From an uncultured Bacteroidia bacterium (GTDB lineage Bacteria; Bacteroidota; Bacteroidia; Bacteroidales; UBA932): a stretch of DNA of 56,933 nucleotides. This document shows positions 44,766 through 54,547 of this stretch, one piece after another. Where the stretch lies: assembly GCA_902780935.1 (NCBI GenBank), contig CACZHP010000017.1:1-56933 (forward strand), written 5' to 3'. Both the position numbers and the translations under genes were made by a program. The notes beneath the pieces were generated by a model. The model was not told the origin of the DNA and did no database searches. It worked only from the letters and a program-made list of their open reading frames with translations. The first letter of the stretch is position 1. Each line of letters begins with the position of its first letter.

Positions 44766-46628
44766 TTATTTCTTGTATTCAGAAAGCAGTTTGGTGAGGT
44801 AATCCACGTCGAAATACTTGGAGAAGTCCCTCGACGGAACCGCCTCTTCCTCAGAGACTTCCACCTGTGCGGCACTAGTCGCTATCGGAAGGTCAGGAGT
44901 GATTCCCTCATCAATATTCTCCCCCGCGAGGGTGTTGAGCCTGGCCCTGAAGGATGAGATCTGGAAGCAGAATCCGTCAGCTGTGCACATGGCCTGAATG
45001 GCGCAGGAGCCTCCTCCGGAGGTCTCACCCATCACAGGGATGCCGTTGTCCTTAAGTATGGAAGGGAACAGGTTGCCGCAGGAGAATGACATCCCCGAGG
45101 TCAACACCGCAAAATTGAGGTCGTAATGGACGTCCTTGTCCTTGTCGTCAAATACTCTGTCGAAATTACGGTCCACCTCATATTCCACAATGGCCCTCTG
45201 GCCGGTCAGGGCATTGTCCTGGGAGATATAGCTCTTGTCCAGAATCAGCGAGGTCATGGCCATGACGATGTCGGCCGAACCGCCGCCGTTGGCCGTTATG
45301 TCGATGATGAGATTCTCCACTTCCGGGTCAGCGTCCGCCCTCTTCAAAGCGTCCAGGAATATGACCATGTCATCGCCAGGAGCGTTCTCGATAGTCGGCA
45401 TCGGGCCTGTTCCGGCATAATAGTCCTTCCAGGCTTTCTCATTGCGGCTGTTGAAGGAGTCGAATACGCAGACCGCCGTGTTGCCTTTCTTGAAATAAGT
45501 GACACCCTTCCCATAAGCCTCAGGACGCTGTTTGGCGACAGCCATGCTTGACTGCATCATGCTCATCATCGGTGCGACAGCTTGCATGAGCATCCCTTGG
45601 AAACCCATATGGGCCATCTGGCTGCGAGTGTACTCCGCGAGCAAGTCCTTGTACTTCTCCCGGTTTTCCCCGATAGCGGGCGACAGGATCTCCATCGAGG
45701 TGTGCCCGTCAAAATAGATGGCGAAGAGTCCCATCATCCCGGTGAAATACTCTCCCATGGAGGTCGAGAGAAGCAGCTGCTTGATCTCAGGGCCGCTCTC
45801 CACGTCTTCCTCCAGCACTTTGTCAAGTCCCTTTGCCTTCAGCTGGGCATTGTACTTGATTCTGCCGGGATAACCGTAGAAATGATCCATAGCGAAGCAA
45901 AGCTCCTTGTAATTGAACGCCGCCATGGACTCGGAACGAACCGTCCTACTCAGAAGCGGCTCATTATAAGTGGAGTCAATCTCGGCGAGGCTGACCTCAT
46001 TGACGGAGGTGTTGACCACGACTTTCTCGCCGTTGAAGCCGGCATGGTGGTAGAAGAGGTCGGTGTACATGTCAGCCAGAGTGGCGAAAGGGAAATAGAC
46101 AGCACCTTTGCCGTCAGCATGGATGTCGATCCCATACTTGCCCATGTCGAGGGTGGTCGTCACCTTCGAGGGGGTATAAGTCACGCCCTTGTAACGCACG
46201 AAAGGCATGCCGTCGTAATAGACGTTGGCCATCCCGGGCTGAAGGAGTCCCATCTGGTTGGTGAAAGCCTCGAAATCCTCCGAAGCGAACACATCGCTGT
46301 TGATGTTGACAACCGCAGAGGCGTCAGCGTTGGCCAGTGTATATTCCCCGACTCCGGTGTGACTCACGGTCATGGTCGAACCAGGGAGGACAATCGACTG
46401 GAAATCAGCGGCTGAGATGTATGGCACATCGGGAAGGGCATCGTAAAAACGAAGCGTTACCTGTGCGTCTGGAATGACTTTGTACACCACGGGGAATGTC
46501 TTTTCCGTGTAGTTGCCGCCATCAGCTGGCTCATCGGCGACTCTCGTCTTGCCAAGGCGCGCCTTGGGGCCACAGGAGGCCAGAATAGCAACTGTGGCAA
46601 TAGAATAAAGGAATACTTTTGATCTCAT
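44766..46628 (-). CDS. S41 family peptidase lipoprotein
   Basis: A 620-residue lipoprotein (lipobox ILASC). The C-terminal third is an S41 (tail-specific protease) domain: NLIIDITANGGGSADIVMAM, AVLTSGMSFSCGNLF with the nucleophile Ser in the SFSCGN segment, and PVMGETSGGGS. The first ~350 residues are unclear, with beta-rich segments and a helical region. Probably periplasmic proteolysis, substrates unknown. Its -7 box is at 46678-46685, with a ~50-base leader, so it is separate from the MG2/DUF4249 operon just upstream. Confidence 0.78.
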   Translation of the reverse strand: MRSKVFLYSIATVAILASCGPKARLGKTRVADEPADGGNYTEKTFPVVYKVIPDAQVTLRFYDALPDVPYISAADFQSIVLPGSTMTVSHTGVGEYTLANADASAVVNINSDVFASEDFEAFTNQMGLLQPGMANVYYDGMPFVRYKGVTYTPSKVTTTLDMGKYGIDIHADGKGAVYFPFATLADMYTDLFYHHAGFNGEKVVVNTSVNEVSLAEIDSTYNEPLLSRTVRSESMAAFNYKELCFAMDHFYGYPGRIKYNAQLKAKGLDKVLEEDVESGPEIKQLLLSTSMGEYFTGMMGLFAIYFDGHTSMEILSPAIGENREKYKDLLAEYTRSQMAHMGFQGMLMQAVAPMMSMMQSSMAVAKQRPEAYGKGVTYFKKGNTAVCVFDSFNSRNEKAWKDYYAGTGPMPTIENAPGDDMVIFLDALKRADADPEVENLIIDITANGGGSADIVMAMTSLILDKSYISQDNALTGQRAIVEYEVDRNFDRVFDDKDKDVHYDLNFAVLTSGMSFSCGNLFPSILKDNGIPVMGETSGGGSCAIQAMCTADGFCFQISSFRARLNTLAGENIDEGITPDLPIATSAAQVEVSEEEAVPSRDFSKYFDVDYLTKLLSEYKK

Positions 46629-46677
46629 AGTATCAATTAATAATAAATTTGCGGTGTATCACTGAACTAATACACTG

Positions 46678-46685
46678 CAAATATA
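46678..46685 (-). promoter_or_regulatory. -7 box of the S41 peptidase promoter
   Basis: TATATTTG on the minus strand, about 50 bases before ATG 46628, in the gap after the MG2 gene. Confidence 0.6.
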
Positions 46686-46718
46686 CTAACAAAAAACGAA
46701 TATGCAACACTTTCATGC

Positions 46719-48401
46719 CTATTCCACCTCAAAAGTCCATTCTTGATGAATTGGAGTGCCGTCCGAGGCTACCCCTTCAGCAACAACCCTGAATTTTCCC
46801 GAGTAACCTGGAGCGTGAATCTGAAACCTGTGTTGTCCGCCATGAGCAATCCGAACCGCAGGATCCCAATAAAGGACCTGACGACAATCCACTTCAAGGC
46901 CTTCCGGTTTGGTTCCATAGTAAGCAACGGGATATGACACCCCCTTGAAATCCACAACCCTGACATTAGCTGGGAAGGTAAGTGCGGTCACATAGTTTTT
47001 CTTTGTGACGAAATTGACAATGCCGGAGAAGGAGACCTTCCCGCAAACAATAGCCTGACTATAAATGTCCACATCCTCTATCAGCATGGCGTCGAAATCA
47101 AGAAGATTGTCAAGGTCATTTAAGACAACACCGTCCATCATCACGAGCAGGTTGCCGACACGAGTCCTGTAATTATCTGTGACGTCACTTACGGTTAGCC
47201 GCAAGTGATATTTTCCTTTCTCACGTTGGAGCTTCAGAATAGGTATAATCTCGACAATGACTTCCTTGACAGAAGGGAAGCGGGTATAATCGTCCAAATG
47301 GTAGCGCTGCAAAGGGCTGCTCTCAAGAAGCAGATCCTCGCGATGACGGAGCATCGTGGCAATTGTGTCCAGCCGGATGGAAGCCTCGCTACGCAAAGCG
47401 ACTTTCCTGGAAGTCAGGTCCCCGTATTGTTCCTTGTTCAAGAACAACTTTGGCAAGGTGCCCGATTTAGGGTAGATAAATGGGCTGTCAATCTCTATCA
47501 CACCTTCTTTCTTGTCCAGAGAAGAGACCTCACAGACAATTTCCCTGTCCCCATAGATATTGTTAGTCATAAAACTGACTTTATCATTGCCGGTAATCCC
47601 GATATAAAGATTGGAAGGGGCCCCTGCAGAAGAGAGAGTGGCGATGGAAAAACCATCCTCCTTAGCGATCTCCCCCTTAACATGTGCGGAGATGATCTCC
47701 CCATCATAATCAAGGGGCCGGTTTCCTATTATAACAGGATCCTTAATCGATGAAAGGGAATTCAAGAAGGAGGACATCGAGCAGTCTTGAGGGGCGGGTA
47801 TTATATCATCTTCATGGTATATGGAAACAGAGAAATCCGAGGCGGGGCCGTCGTTCTGAATGAGCATGTCAAAACTTGCCCCCTTACGGACACGAGATTG
47901 GGAATTGAAGACCAGGTTGCCAAATTCTTCAGGCGCCGATCTTTTCAGGAGACTGTAAGCCTCTCCATCAAGAATCGACACCCCGTCTTTCACTCTCGCC
48001 GTCGACAAGGTATTGAAAATGGTTAGCAAACGTGATCCGGACATCCAAGGAGATCCTTCCTCATTGGCTTCGCAGGAAGTGTAAGACACAAGCCGGTAAA
48101 CTCCGGTAGGTACAGTAACAGGGATCCTGAAACTTCCGGCTCCGCGCCCATCCAGAAGACCTATCTTGACCTCCGCGACAGTACCTTCAGATGAGATAAG
48201 CTCAAGATAAGAGACCGCGCTGAGGCTTGATGGTATTCCTTTATTATCAAAACAGAAAAGAGAACACCAAACTATGTCTCCGGCTATGTAAACTTCACGG
48301 TCAGTTGACACGAATACCCTTTCTACCGGAGGCTCTGCTCCATGTGCCGTCAATGCGGTCACGATGGCTAACGCCAATATGGAGAATATATTTTTCATCA
48401 T
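46719..48401 (-). CDS. MG2-domain (alpha-2-macroglobulin-like) secreted protein
   Basis: A 560-residue protein with a signal peptide (ends TAHGA). Right after it comes VFVSTDREVYIAGDIVWCSL, the typical MG2 strand of alpha-2-macroglobulin N-terminal domains; the rest is a chain of beta-sandwich domains without the thioester or protease-bait regions. In Bacteroidota such proteins often accompany DUF4249 lipoproteins and TonB receptors, as here, and are thought to act at the cell surface. The start (ATG 48401) overlaps the DUF4249 stop by four bases. Function not established. Confidence 0.7.
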   Translation of the reverse strand: MMKNIFSILALAIVTALTAHGAEPPVERVFVSTDREVYIAGDIVWCSLFCFDNKGIPSSLSAVSYLELISSEGTVAEVKIGLLDGRGAGSFRIPVTVPTGVYRLVSYTSCEANEEGSPWMSGSRLLTIFNTLSTARVKDGVSILDGEAYSLLKRSAPEEFGNLVFNSQSRVRKGASFDMLIQNDGPASDFSVSIYHEDDIIPAPQDCSMSSFLNSLSSIKDPVIIGNRPLDYDGEIISAHVKGEIAKEDGFSIATLSSAGAPSNLYIGITGNDKVSFMTNNIYGDREIVCEVSSLDKKEGVIEIDSPFIYPKSGTLPKLFLNKEQYGDLTSRKVALRSEASIRLDTIATMLRHREDLLLESSPLQRYHLDDYTRFPSVKEVIVEIIPILKLQREKGKYHLRLTVSDVTDNYRTRVGNLLVMMDGVVLNDLDNLLDFDAMLIEDVDIYSQAIVCGKVSFSGIVNFVTKKNYVTALTFPANVRVVDFKGVSYPVAYYGTKPEGLEVDCRQVLYWDPAVRIAHGGQHRFQIHAPGYSGKFRVVAEGVASDGTPIHQEWTFEVE

Positions 48402-49543
48402 TCCCAAAAATCAGGTTTTGTCTTTGTCCCACCATCAGCAACACAATCTATGCATCGGAGCGGACCCCAATAGATGCCTTCCAAATCCTCTCCATTATCT
48501 CCCTTGGGAAGAATCATAAAATCAACAGGATAGAATCCGAACTCATAACTCTCTCGCTTATCATCGGGGATAAAAAGATAGGAAGTTCTCGCCAATGGAG
48601 GGTTATAATAACGACTGTCAATAAAAACTCTCTTGCTCGTCTCCAAAGAAGCTGTGATATAGCCAAGTACCCGACAGGAAGGATCAGAATCGCATCGGAT
48701 ATTGCTCGCCATCTCACCAGGATTAGGAGAGAACAAACTCCCGCCCCCTTTGGAGATTTCATCGAGGTTCTTCATGTATTTGTAAGTGTCCGGAGACAGA
48801 TTGACCGCTTTCACGTTTATGGAATACTTCTTTTGGTTTCTGTTATCCCTGGTGGAGAATCTTAAAATCTGGTAATCCACCACTCTGTCTTCCGTGAGCT
48901 CAGAGTAGTCCACCAAAATTAACCCATTGAAAGAAGTCGTTTTCCAGCACCAATAATTGGGATACGGGGAAGTCCTCTCTACCTCCCGCCACCGAATGGT
49001 GTCCAGCTCATATCCGCACACCCACTCAGAGTGAAATTCCCATGTCTCATCATACGAAAAACCGATGTAACCGGTTCCAGAATCTCCGCCATGTGCCGAC
49101 ACAAGAACCTGAACCGATGTTGAATCATCAGGGTCGTAGTCGATGGAAATATCATCAATTACAGGAGGGTCTATAGCCTCGAGCCAATCGCTGACGTAAA
49201 GCTTGCCGTCAACATCAGCCATCATCCGGTATTTTCTCTCCGGAGAAACATCTTGGGTAGGAATAAGGAAAGAAGACTGTTTCGAGGGATAATTGTCCGG
49301 ATAGTATTTCTTACCCTCATCATCCTCAATCCATGCCGTTCCCTCCGTCACACCACGCGGAGCGAACACCCCTTCTTCAAAGGTCAGCATCCTTGAAATC
49401 GAAACTGTCGAAACACCTCCGACGATGATCTTTCCGTCAAATACAATGATATTCTCGGAAGAGTCTTCCAAGTCTGACTTGAAAGGATATATACATGACG
49501 CCAATCCAGCGAGGAAAACAATCAATGACAAAGACTTTTTCAT
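48398..49543 (-). CDS. DUF4249 lipoprotein
   Basis: A 381-residue lipoprotein (GLASC lipobox). Residues after the Cys match DUF4249: IIVFDGKIIVGGVSTVSISR, GTAWIEDDEGKKYYP, FLIPTQDVSPERKYRM and a late Ser-Cys-rich loop ending CIDCVADGG. The family is found next to TonB receptors in Bacteroidota and is likely a surface-exposed partner of the receptor. It overlaps the receptor stop by one base (TGATG), showing translational coupling, and the MG2 gene by four. Confidence 0.85.
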   Translation of the reverse strand: MKKSLSLIVFLAGLASCIYPFKSDLEDSSENIIVFDGKIIVGGVSTVSISRMLTFEEGVFAPRGVTEGTAWIEDDEGKKYYPDNYPSKQSSFLIPTQDVSPERKYRMMADVDGKLYVSDWLEAIDPPVIDDISIDYDPDDSTSVQVLVSAHGGDSGTGYIGFSYDETWEFHSEWVCGYELDTIRWREVERTSPYPNYWCWKTTSFNGLILVDYSELTEDRVVDYQILRFSTRDNRNQKKYSINVKAVNLSPDTYKYMKNLDEISKGGGSLFSPNPGEMASNIRCDSDPSCRVLGYITASLETSKRVFIDSRYYNPPLARTSYLFIPDDKRESYEFGFYPVDFMILPKGDNGEDLEGIYWGPLRCIDCVADGGTKTKPDFWE

Positions 49544-52500
49544 CAGAAAAGCAAGTTAAGATTGACATAAGGTATGGGGACCGCGAAGACGGACAACATG
49601 CGACCGACCGGGCGGCCAAAAGAGCTCGTCTCATAAAACACGGAATAGGGGTTTTTCCTGGCGGTGATATTATATACACCGACCGTGAACGTGGCATGAG
49701 CCCATGCGAGAAGGTAATGACCAGGATCGATGTTGAAGGCCACATCCGTTCGGAAATAATCGGGGATACGGTAGGCGTTGCGTTCGGAATAAGCCAGACG
49801 CCACACCCCGCCATAAAGGTATGAGCCGATCGGAACGGTAACGGGTCGGCCAGTGGAATAATCCAGGTTCACTGAGAAACTGTAGCGATGGGTCAAAGCT
49901 ATATTGGATACAAGTTTGACCTCGTGCGGTTTGTCATAAGGCGCGTTGTACCAATCTCCAAAGTTGATAGTCTCGTTGCCACGGTCATACATTTCCTTGA
50001 ATTTGGCCTTGGAATAGCTGTAGGACAGCCAACCGGTGAGCTTTCCCGTTGTCTTTTTCGCCATAAGCTCTATTCCATATGAGCGGGAATAGACAGGTAC
50101 CAGATCGTCAGAGAGGTGATCGTTCATAGACAATTTAGCACCTGGCTTGTAATCAAGATGATTGGTCGTCCTCTTGTAATAGATCTCCGCGGAGAAGTCA
50201 ATCCCGGTGCCAAGATGTGTCCAATAGAGACCCGCGGCCCCCTGCCATCCCTTCGTAGGCTTTATATCCGGATCCGACAATTTCCAAGTGTCCATGGGAG
50301 AAATCGAGGACGTGTTGGAAATCAGGTGGATATATTGACGCATCGAGTTGATTCCACCTTTCAGGGAAAGATTGTCGGCCAACGTGTATTTCCCGGAGAG
50401 ACGGAATTCAGGGCCAATATGGAACGATTTGGGATCGAGGGAATAGAAACTCGACAACCTGACCCCTCCATCAAAGGACAGACGATCGTTGACAGTCCAA
50501 CTGTCAGACATGAAGACAGACGGCTCCACCGCGTATTCCCTTGGAAGTTTTCGATCCCTGACTATGGAAAAAACCCCGTAAGGCCGCTGAATGCCTGGAT
50601 CCAAAGCGTAACCAATCAAATGGATACCATAATTCAGGGTATGAGCCTCGCTCAATGGCCTGACACGGTTGGCTTTCAAGAAAGCCTGGCGGATGTAGGT
50701 GCTGACATCGTATGCGCCGTAAGACCAGCCATAGACAGCGACCATGTTGTCAAAATGGTCATATCCGGCACTGACATTCAGAGCCCCGCCATCATCCCCC
50801 TTATGCCTAAATATCAACGAGCCGTTGAAGTTGGTGTAATTGAATGTCGTGTCAGATCCAAAGGTGAACTTGTCTTTGGCGAAATAGCCAAAAGCCTGAA
50901 GGGTGTTGTTGGCGTTGAACCGGTGGGTGATTCCAAGATTGGCATCTGTGAACTTGGCGCTCCCGCCGGCAAATTCGCTATTTTCAGGAATCAAGCCAAG
51001 CAACCAGTCGGAATAGGTCGTACGGGCGCTGGCCACAACCGTGGTCTTTCCCTTCACTATAGGGCCTTCCAAATGGATCCGGCTTGTCAGAAGCCCGATC
51101 CCTGCGGAGCCACCCCATCGTTGGGAGTCACCCTCCTTGGACTTGACATTGAGCACAGACGACACCCTGCCTCCATACTCTACTGGAATGGAACTCTTGT
51201 AAAGCTCCACATTATCCACTACGTCAGGGTTGAAAGAAGAGAATATACCGAACATGTGGGTCGGATTATAGATCGTGTTCTCATTGAACAGGATAAGGTT
51301 CTGGTCAGACGAGCCCCCGCGGACATTGAAACCGCTTGAGGCCTCACCGACGCTTTTCACTCCAGGAAGGGTCAGGACCGCTTTAAGCACATCCCCCTCC
51401 CCGAATGCCGTAGGGATCTTGCTCAACGTCTTGATTCCCATCCTTTCTATACCCATTGAATTAGTACGGTGGTTAGCCATACTCTCCGCGGACACCACCG
51501 CGCTCTTCAGCATGGTCACCTTCTCGGTCAAAACCACATCCAGATTGCCATCAGAGAGGATATTTACCTTTAATGAAAGCGGCTCCTTGGACTCCATGCT
51601 GAAATTAAGTACGTTCTCTCCGGTGGGTAGCTGGATCCTGTAACGCCCCTTGCTATCAGTCCGCACGTATGTGGAGGTCAGGTCATCATAGACCAACACT
51701 CCGTACATCGGCTCGTCAGTCTCATACTCGGTCACAACTCCACTCACGCTCATTTTCCCAGGACGTGACATGCCAGCGGAACCAATCGTGTAAATCTTAT
51801 TCTTATAGGATGCGGTGACAGTGTTTTCAGCATAACGGACGGTAATAGTGTCTTCCTTCTCCTCTTCGAAATAACCCGAAGGAAGTCCTATACCGATGCC
51901 GGGCAGGGATCCGGCAGCCAAGGATCCGGGTTGGGCTGACTCTGTTGTGGGATGCCATTCGACATGAAGAGGTTCAAGCGATGGCTCACCGGGATCCTTT
52001 CTCATCATTTTCTTAAACTTTCTCCTGGTCAACTTGACCACCTGGCCGGCTTCCAACGCATAATAGCGGGCAGTATATTTGAAAAAAGAGTAAATCGAAG
52101 GATCATAATCCGGGTCATTATATCCAATCACCTGCCCGTTATTGTTATTACCATTTGTCAGGAGACTCTTTGTGACCTGACACAAAATTGGAATCCGTCC
52201 ATCCCTGATTACCTCAAAGAAACCCTTTGGAGCATCCGTATAACCCAAATAATTGAGATTCAGAAATTTACCATCTCCCATCGTAAACCATGCGACCTGA
52301 TCACGGAACACCACGATCGGAACATGGTCACTCTCAGGACTGACAAGAAGCTGTCCCTGGTAAGCATCCACGTTGAGAATGACATTCTCATACAGTTTAC
52401 CGTTATAGAAGACAGAACCACGCTGGAACGACTTCTGGGACCAGTAGTAGGTCCCGTTAAAACGGAATGGATAGGTCTTTGGCAGATTGCCTCTGTATAA

Positions 52501-52614
52501 TGAAGCGGAACCCTCCTCCTTCCCTAATCCGACAATGCTCTGCGACTTGGCCCCCGCACAAATAAGCAAGGCCAAGGCGACAATGGTTGTCTTGAATAAA
52601 AATTGACGCGTCAT
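49543..52614 (-). CDS. TonB-dependent receptor with extra N-terminal domain
   Basis: A 1023-residue receptor from ATG 52614 (signal peptide ends CAGAKSQ). Residues ~25-200 are an extra beta-rich domain of a type seen before some Bacteroidota receptors (GTYYWSQKSFQRGSVFYNGK, VVFRDQVAWFTM); then comes a carboxypeptidase-like regulatory domain (KMSVSGVVTEYETDEPMYGV), a plug (LPGVKSVGEASSGFNVRGGS) and a 22-strand barrel ending VPIPYVNLNLLF. With DUF4249 and MG2 genes downstream it forms a three-gene uptake operon. No SusD is present, so the ligand may be a peptide, metal chelate or other compound. A direct repeat lies upstream at 52652-52682. Confidence 0.85.
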   Translation of the reverse strand: MTRQFLFKTTIVALALLICAGAKSQSIVGLGKEEGSASLYRGNLPKTYPFRFNGTYYWSQKSFQRGSVFYNGKLYENVILNVDAYQGQLLVSPESDHVPIVVFRDQVAWFTMGDGKFLNLNYLGYTDAPKGFFEVIRDGRIPILCQVTKSLLTNGNNNNGQVIGYNDPDYDPSIYSFFKYTARYYALEAGQVVKLTRRKFKKMMRKDPGEPSLEPLHVEWHPTTESAQPGSLAAGSLPGIGIGLPSGYFEEEKEDTITVRYAENTVTASYKNKIYTIGSAGMSRPGKMSVSGVVTEYETDEPMYGVLVYDDLTSTYVRTDSKGRYRIQLPTGENVLNFSMESKEPLSLKVNILSDGNLDVVLTEKVTMLKSAVVSAESMANHRTNSMGIERMGIKTLSKIPTAFGEGDVLKAVLTLPGVKSVGEASSGFNVRGGSSDQNLILFNENTIYNPTHMFGIFSSFNPDVVDNVELYKSSIPVEYGGRVSSVLNVKSKEGDSQRWGGSAGIGLLTSRIHLEGPIVKGKTTVVASARTTYSDWLLGLIPENSEFAGGSAKFTDANLGITHRFNANNTLQAFGYFAKDKFTFGSDTTFNYTNFNGSLIFRHKGDDGGALNVSAGYDHFDNMVAVYGWSYGAYDVSTYIRQAFLKANRVRPLSEAHTLNYGIHLIGYALDPGIQRPYGVFSIVRDRKLPREYAVEPSVFMSDSWTVNDRLSFDGGVRLSSFYSLDPKSFHIGPEFRLSGKYTLADNLSLKGGINSMRQYIHLISNTSSISPMDTWKLSDPDIKPTKGWQGAAGLYWTHLGTGIDFSAEIYYKRTTNHLDYKPGAKLSMNDHLSDDLVPVYSRSYGIELMAKKTTGKLTGWLSYSYSKAKFKEMYDRGNETINFGDWYNAPYDKPHEVKLVSNIALTHRYSFSVNLDYSTGRPVTVPIGSYLYGGVWRLAYSERNAYRIPDYFRTDVAFNIDPGHYLLAWAHATFTVGVYNITARKNPYSVFYETSSFGRPVGRMLSVFAVPIPYVNLNLLF

Positions 52615-52651
52615 ATTAATAATAACGTGCAAAAAGTTCAAATACGTCAAG

Positions 52652-52682
52652 AAAGTTCGTTTTTATAAAAGTTCGTTTTTAT
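52652..52682. repeat. Tandem 16-base repeat in the divergent region
   Basis: AAAGTTCGTTTTTAT occurs at 52652-52666 and 52668-52682 (spacing 16 bases), between the divergent TonB receptor and ABC exporter genes. It may be a regulator site. A near-match -7 box TATATTCG lies at 52715-52722 for the ABC gene; no clear box was seen for the receptor operon. Confidence 0.6.
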
Positions 52683-52744
52683 AATTGCGAAAATACAAAT
52701 AATTTCTCTTTTGCTATATTCGCGTTAAGAGAATAATCCCCTTC

Positions 52745-54547
52745 ATGAATCTGACCACCCTTTTCAAGAAGATCCTGCCTTATGTGAAGCCTTACCGCTT
52801 CCTGGTCGCAATTACACTCTTCCTGACCCTAATAGGTTCCATCCTGGCTCAGGTCAACGCGGTTGTCCTGGACTGGACCGTGGACTCGATCAACGCCCTG
52901 GTCGGCTCGGTCGATTTCACCTGGGGCAAGGCGGCCAGGATCCTCACGATCGTGAGCATTGTGCTGCTCGGCAAGGAGATTCTCAGAGCGGGAATCACCT
53001 TCGCCCAGAGAAACTTCGGCGAGAGGCTCCGGATCAACATCTCCCAAAGCCTGTCCCTGGGTGTCGTGAAGAGGATCCTTACCTACAGGATGGCCTTTTT
53101 CGCCCGCAGCGAGAACGCCCCGGGCATGCTTCAGGCCAGGATAGACCAAGGCGCCAGCAGCATCTCAAGGACCATCCAGAGCTTCTTCATCGACCTCCTG
53201 CCGATGATCGTCAGCTCAGTGTTGGCGTTGATCCTGATCTTCGCCGCCAACATCTACGTGGGTCTGACTGCCCTGGCGATAGTCCCGGTGTATTTCTGGA
53301 TCACCTCAATGCAGGCTAAAAAGCTCAAGGGCTCGAGGCGGAACATGAGAGGCTTCAACGAGAAACGCAGCGGGAGCATCATGAATATCCTCGAGAGCAT
53401 GAATGTCGTCAAGTCCTTCAACCGCGAGGAGATAGAGATGAACCGGCAGACAGAGCTCCAGACAGGCTTCTACGGCAACCAGATGAAGATCCGCAAGGCA
53501 GGTTTCGGCTACGATTCCCTCAAGAGTTTCGTCAGCCAGACCGGGACTGTCCTGATCATTATCCTGACCTCTTACCTGGTGCTCACAGGATATCCCGGGA
53601 TGACGATAGGAAAGATCATGTACCACATCATGCTCTTCTCCAATGTCACCGCCCCGATCAGCCAGCTGCAGCGGATCTTCGACGACCTCAACGATGCGGT
53701 TATCTACGCTGAAGGATATTTCGACATCGTGGACGCTGACGAGGAGGTGGAACCTACCGGAGGATACCGTCCGGAAAAGGTGGTCGGCAACTTCGAGATG
53801 AAGGGCGTGGACTTCACCTATCCTAACGGGACGAAGGCTCTCCACAACATCTCCCTGAAAGTGGATAGCGGGAAGATCACCGCCCTCGTGGGTCTGAGCG
53901 GAGCTGGGAAGTCCACGATAGTCAATCTGTTGGACAAGTTCTACGAGCCGGACTGCGGAAGCATAACCCTCGACGGGGTGGATCTTAAGGAATGGGACAC
54001 CCGGTTCCTGAGAGAGAATATCGGCCTGGTCCTTCAGAAAAACCACATTTTCGACGGCACTGTCGAGGAAAACATCCGCTACGGAAAGCCGGGAGCCACT
54101 ATCGAGGAGGTTCACGAGGCGGCCAGGAAAGCCAGTTTATATGATCAGATCGCAGCGCTCCCCAAAGGCTTTGAGACAGCCGCCACGAACCTCTCGGGAG
54201 GGCAGCAGCAAAGGGTGGCTATCGCCAGGATGTTCCTGAAGAACCCTCCCATCATATTCCTGGACGAGCCGACCGCATCGCTTGACGCTATAGCCACGGA
54301 GCAGATCAAGAACGCGATCGACGCGATAAAGAAAGACAGGACAGTCATAATAATCTCCCACTCCATCTCCCAAATCATTGACAGCGAGATGGTTTACGCC
54401 CTCCAGGAAGGCCATCTGGAGCAAAGTGGCGCACCCGACGATCTTTATAAGCGAGGTGGTGTCTATAAAGACATTATGGACGCCTCCGCCCGTAGTCTAA
54501 ATATTGAAAAACTTGCCCAGACAATTGGTTTTTCTGATGATGATTAA
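52745..54547 (+). CDS. ABC exporter, fused permease and ATPase
   Basis: A 600-residue half-transporter. Residues ~10-330 form six transmembrane helices of the exporter type; the ATPase has Walker A GLSGAGKST near residue 382, Q-loop LVLQKNHIF, signature LSGGQQQR, Walker B IIFLDEPTAS and the H-loop SHSIS. It works as a homodimer or heterodimer exporting lipid, drug or peptide substrates; which one is not visible. The next gene begins inside its last codons. Confidence 0.9.
   Translation: MNLTTLFKKILPYVKPYRFLVAITLFLTLIGSILAQVNAVVLDWTVDSINALVGSVDFTWGKAARILTIVSIVLLGKEILRAGITFAQRNFGERLRINISQSLSLGVVKRILTYRMAFFARSENAPGMLQARIDQGASSISRTIQSFFIDLLPMIVSSVLALILIFAANIYVGLTALAIVPVYFWITSMQAKKLKGSRRNMRGFNEKRSGSIMNILESMNVVKSFNREEIEMNRQTELQTGFYGNQMKIRKAGFGYDSLKSFVSQTGTVLIIILTSYLVLTGYPGMTIGKIMYHIMLFSNVTAPISQLQRIFDDLNDAVIYAEGYFDIVDADEEVEPTGGYRPEKVVGNFEMKGVDFTYPNGTKALHNISLKVDSGKITALVGLSGAGKSTIVNLLDKFYEPDCGSITLDGVDLKEWDTRFLRENIGLVLQKNHIFDGTVEENIRYGKPGATIEEVHEAARKASLYDQIAALPKGFETAATNLSGGQQQRVAIARMFLKNPPIIFLDEPTASLDAIATEQIKNAIDAIKKDRTVIIISHSISQIIDSEMVYALQEGHLEQSGAPDDLYKRGGVYKDIMDASARSLNIEKLAQTIGFSDDD

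Noticed and set aside
50116-51339. A 407-codon plus-strand frame
   Set aside because: Shadow of the TonB receptor; no start context or motif.
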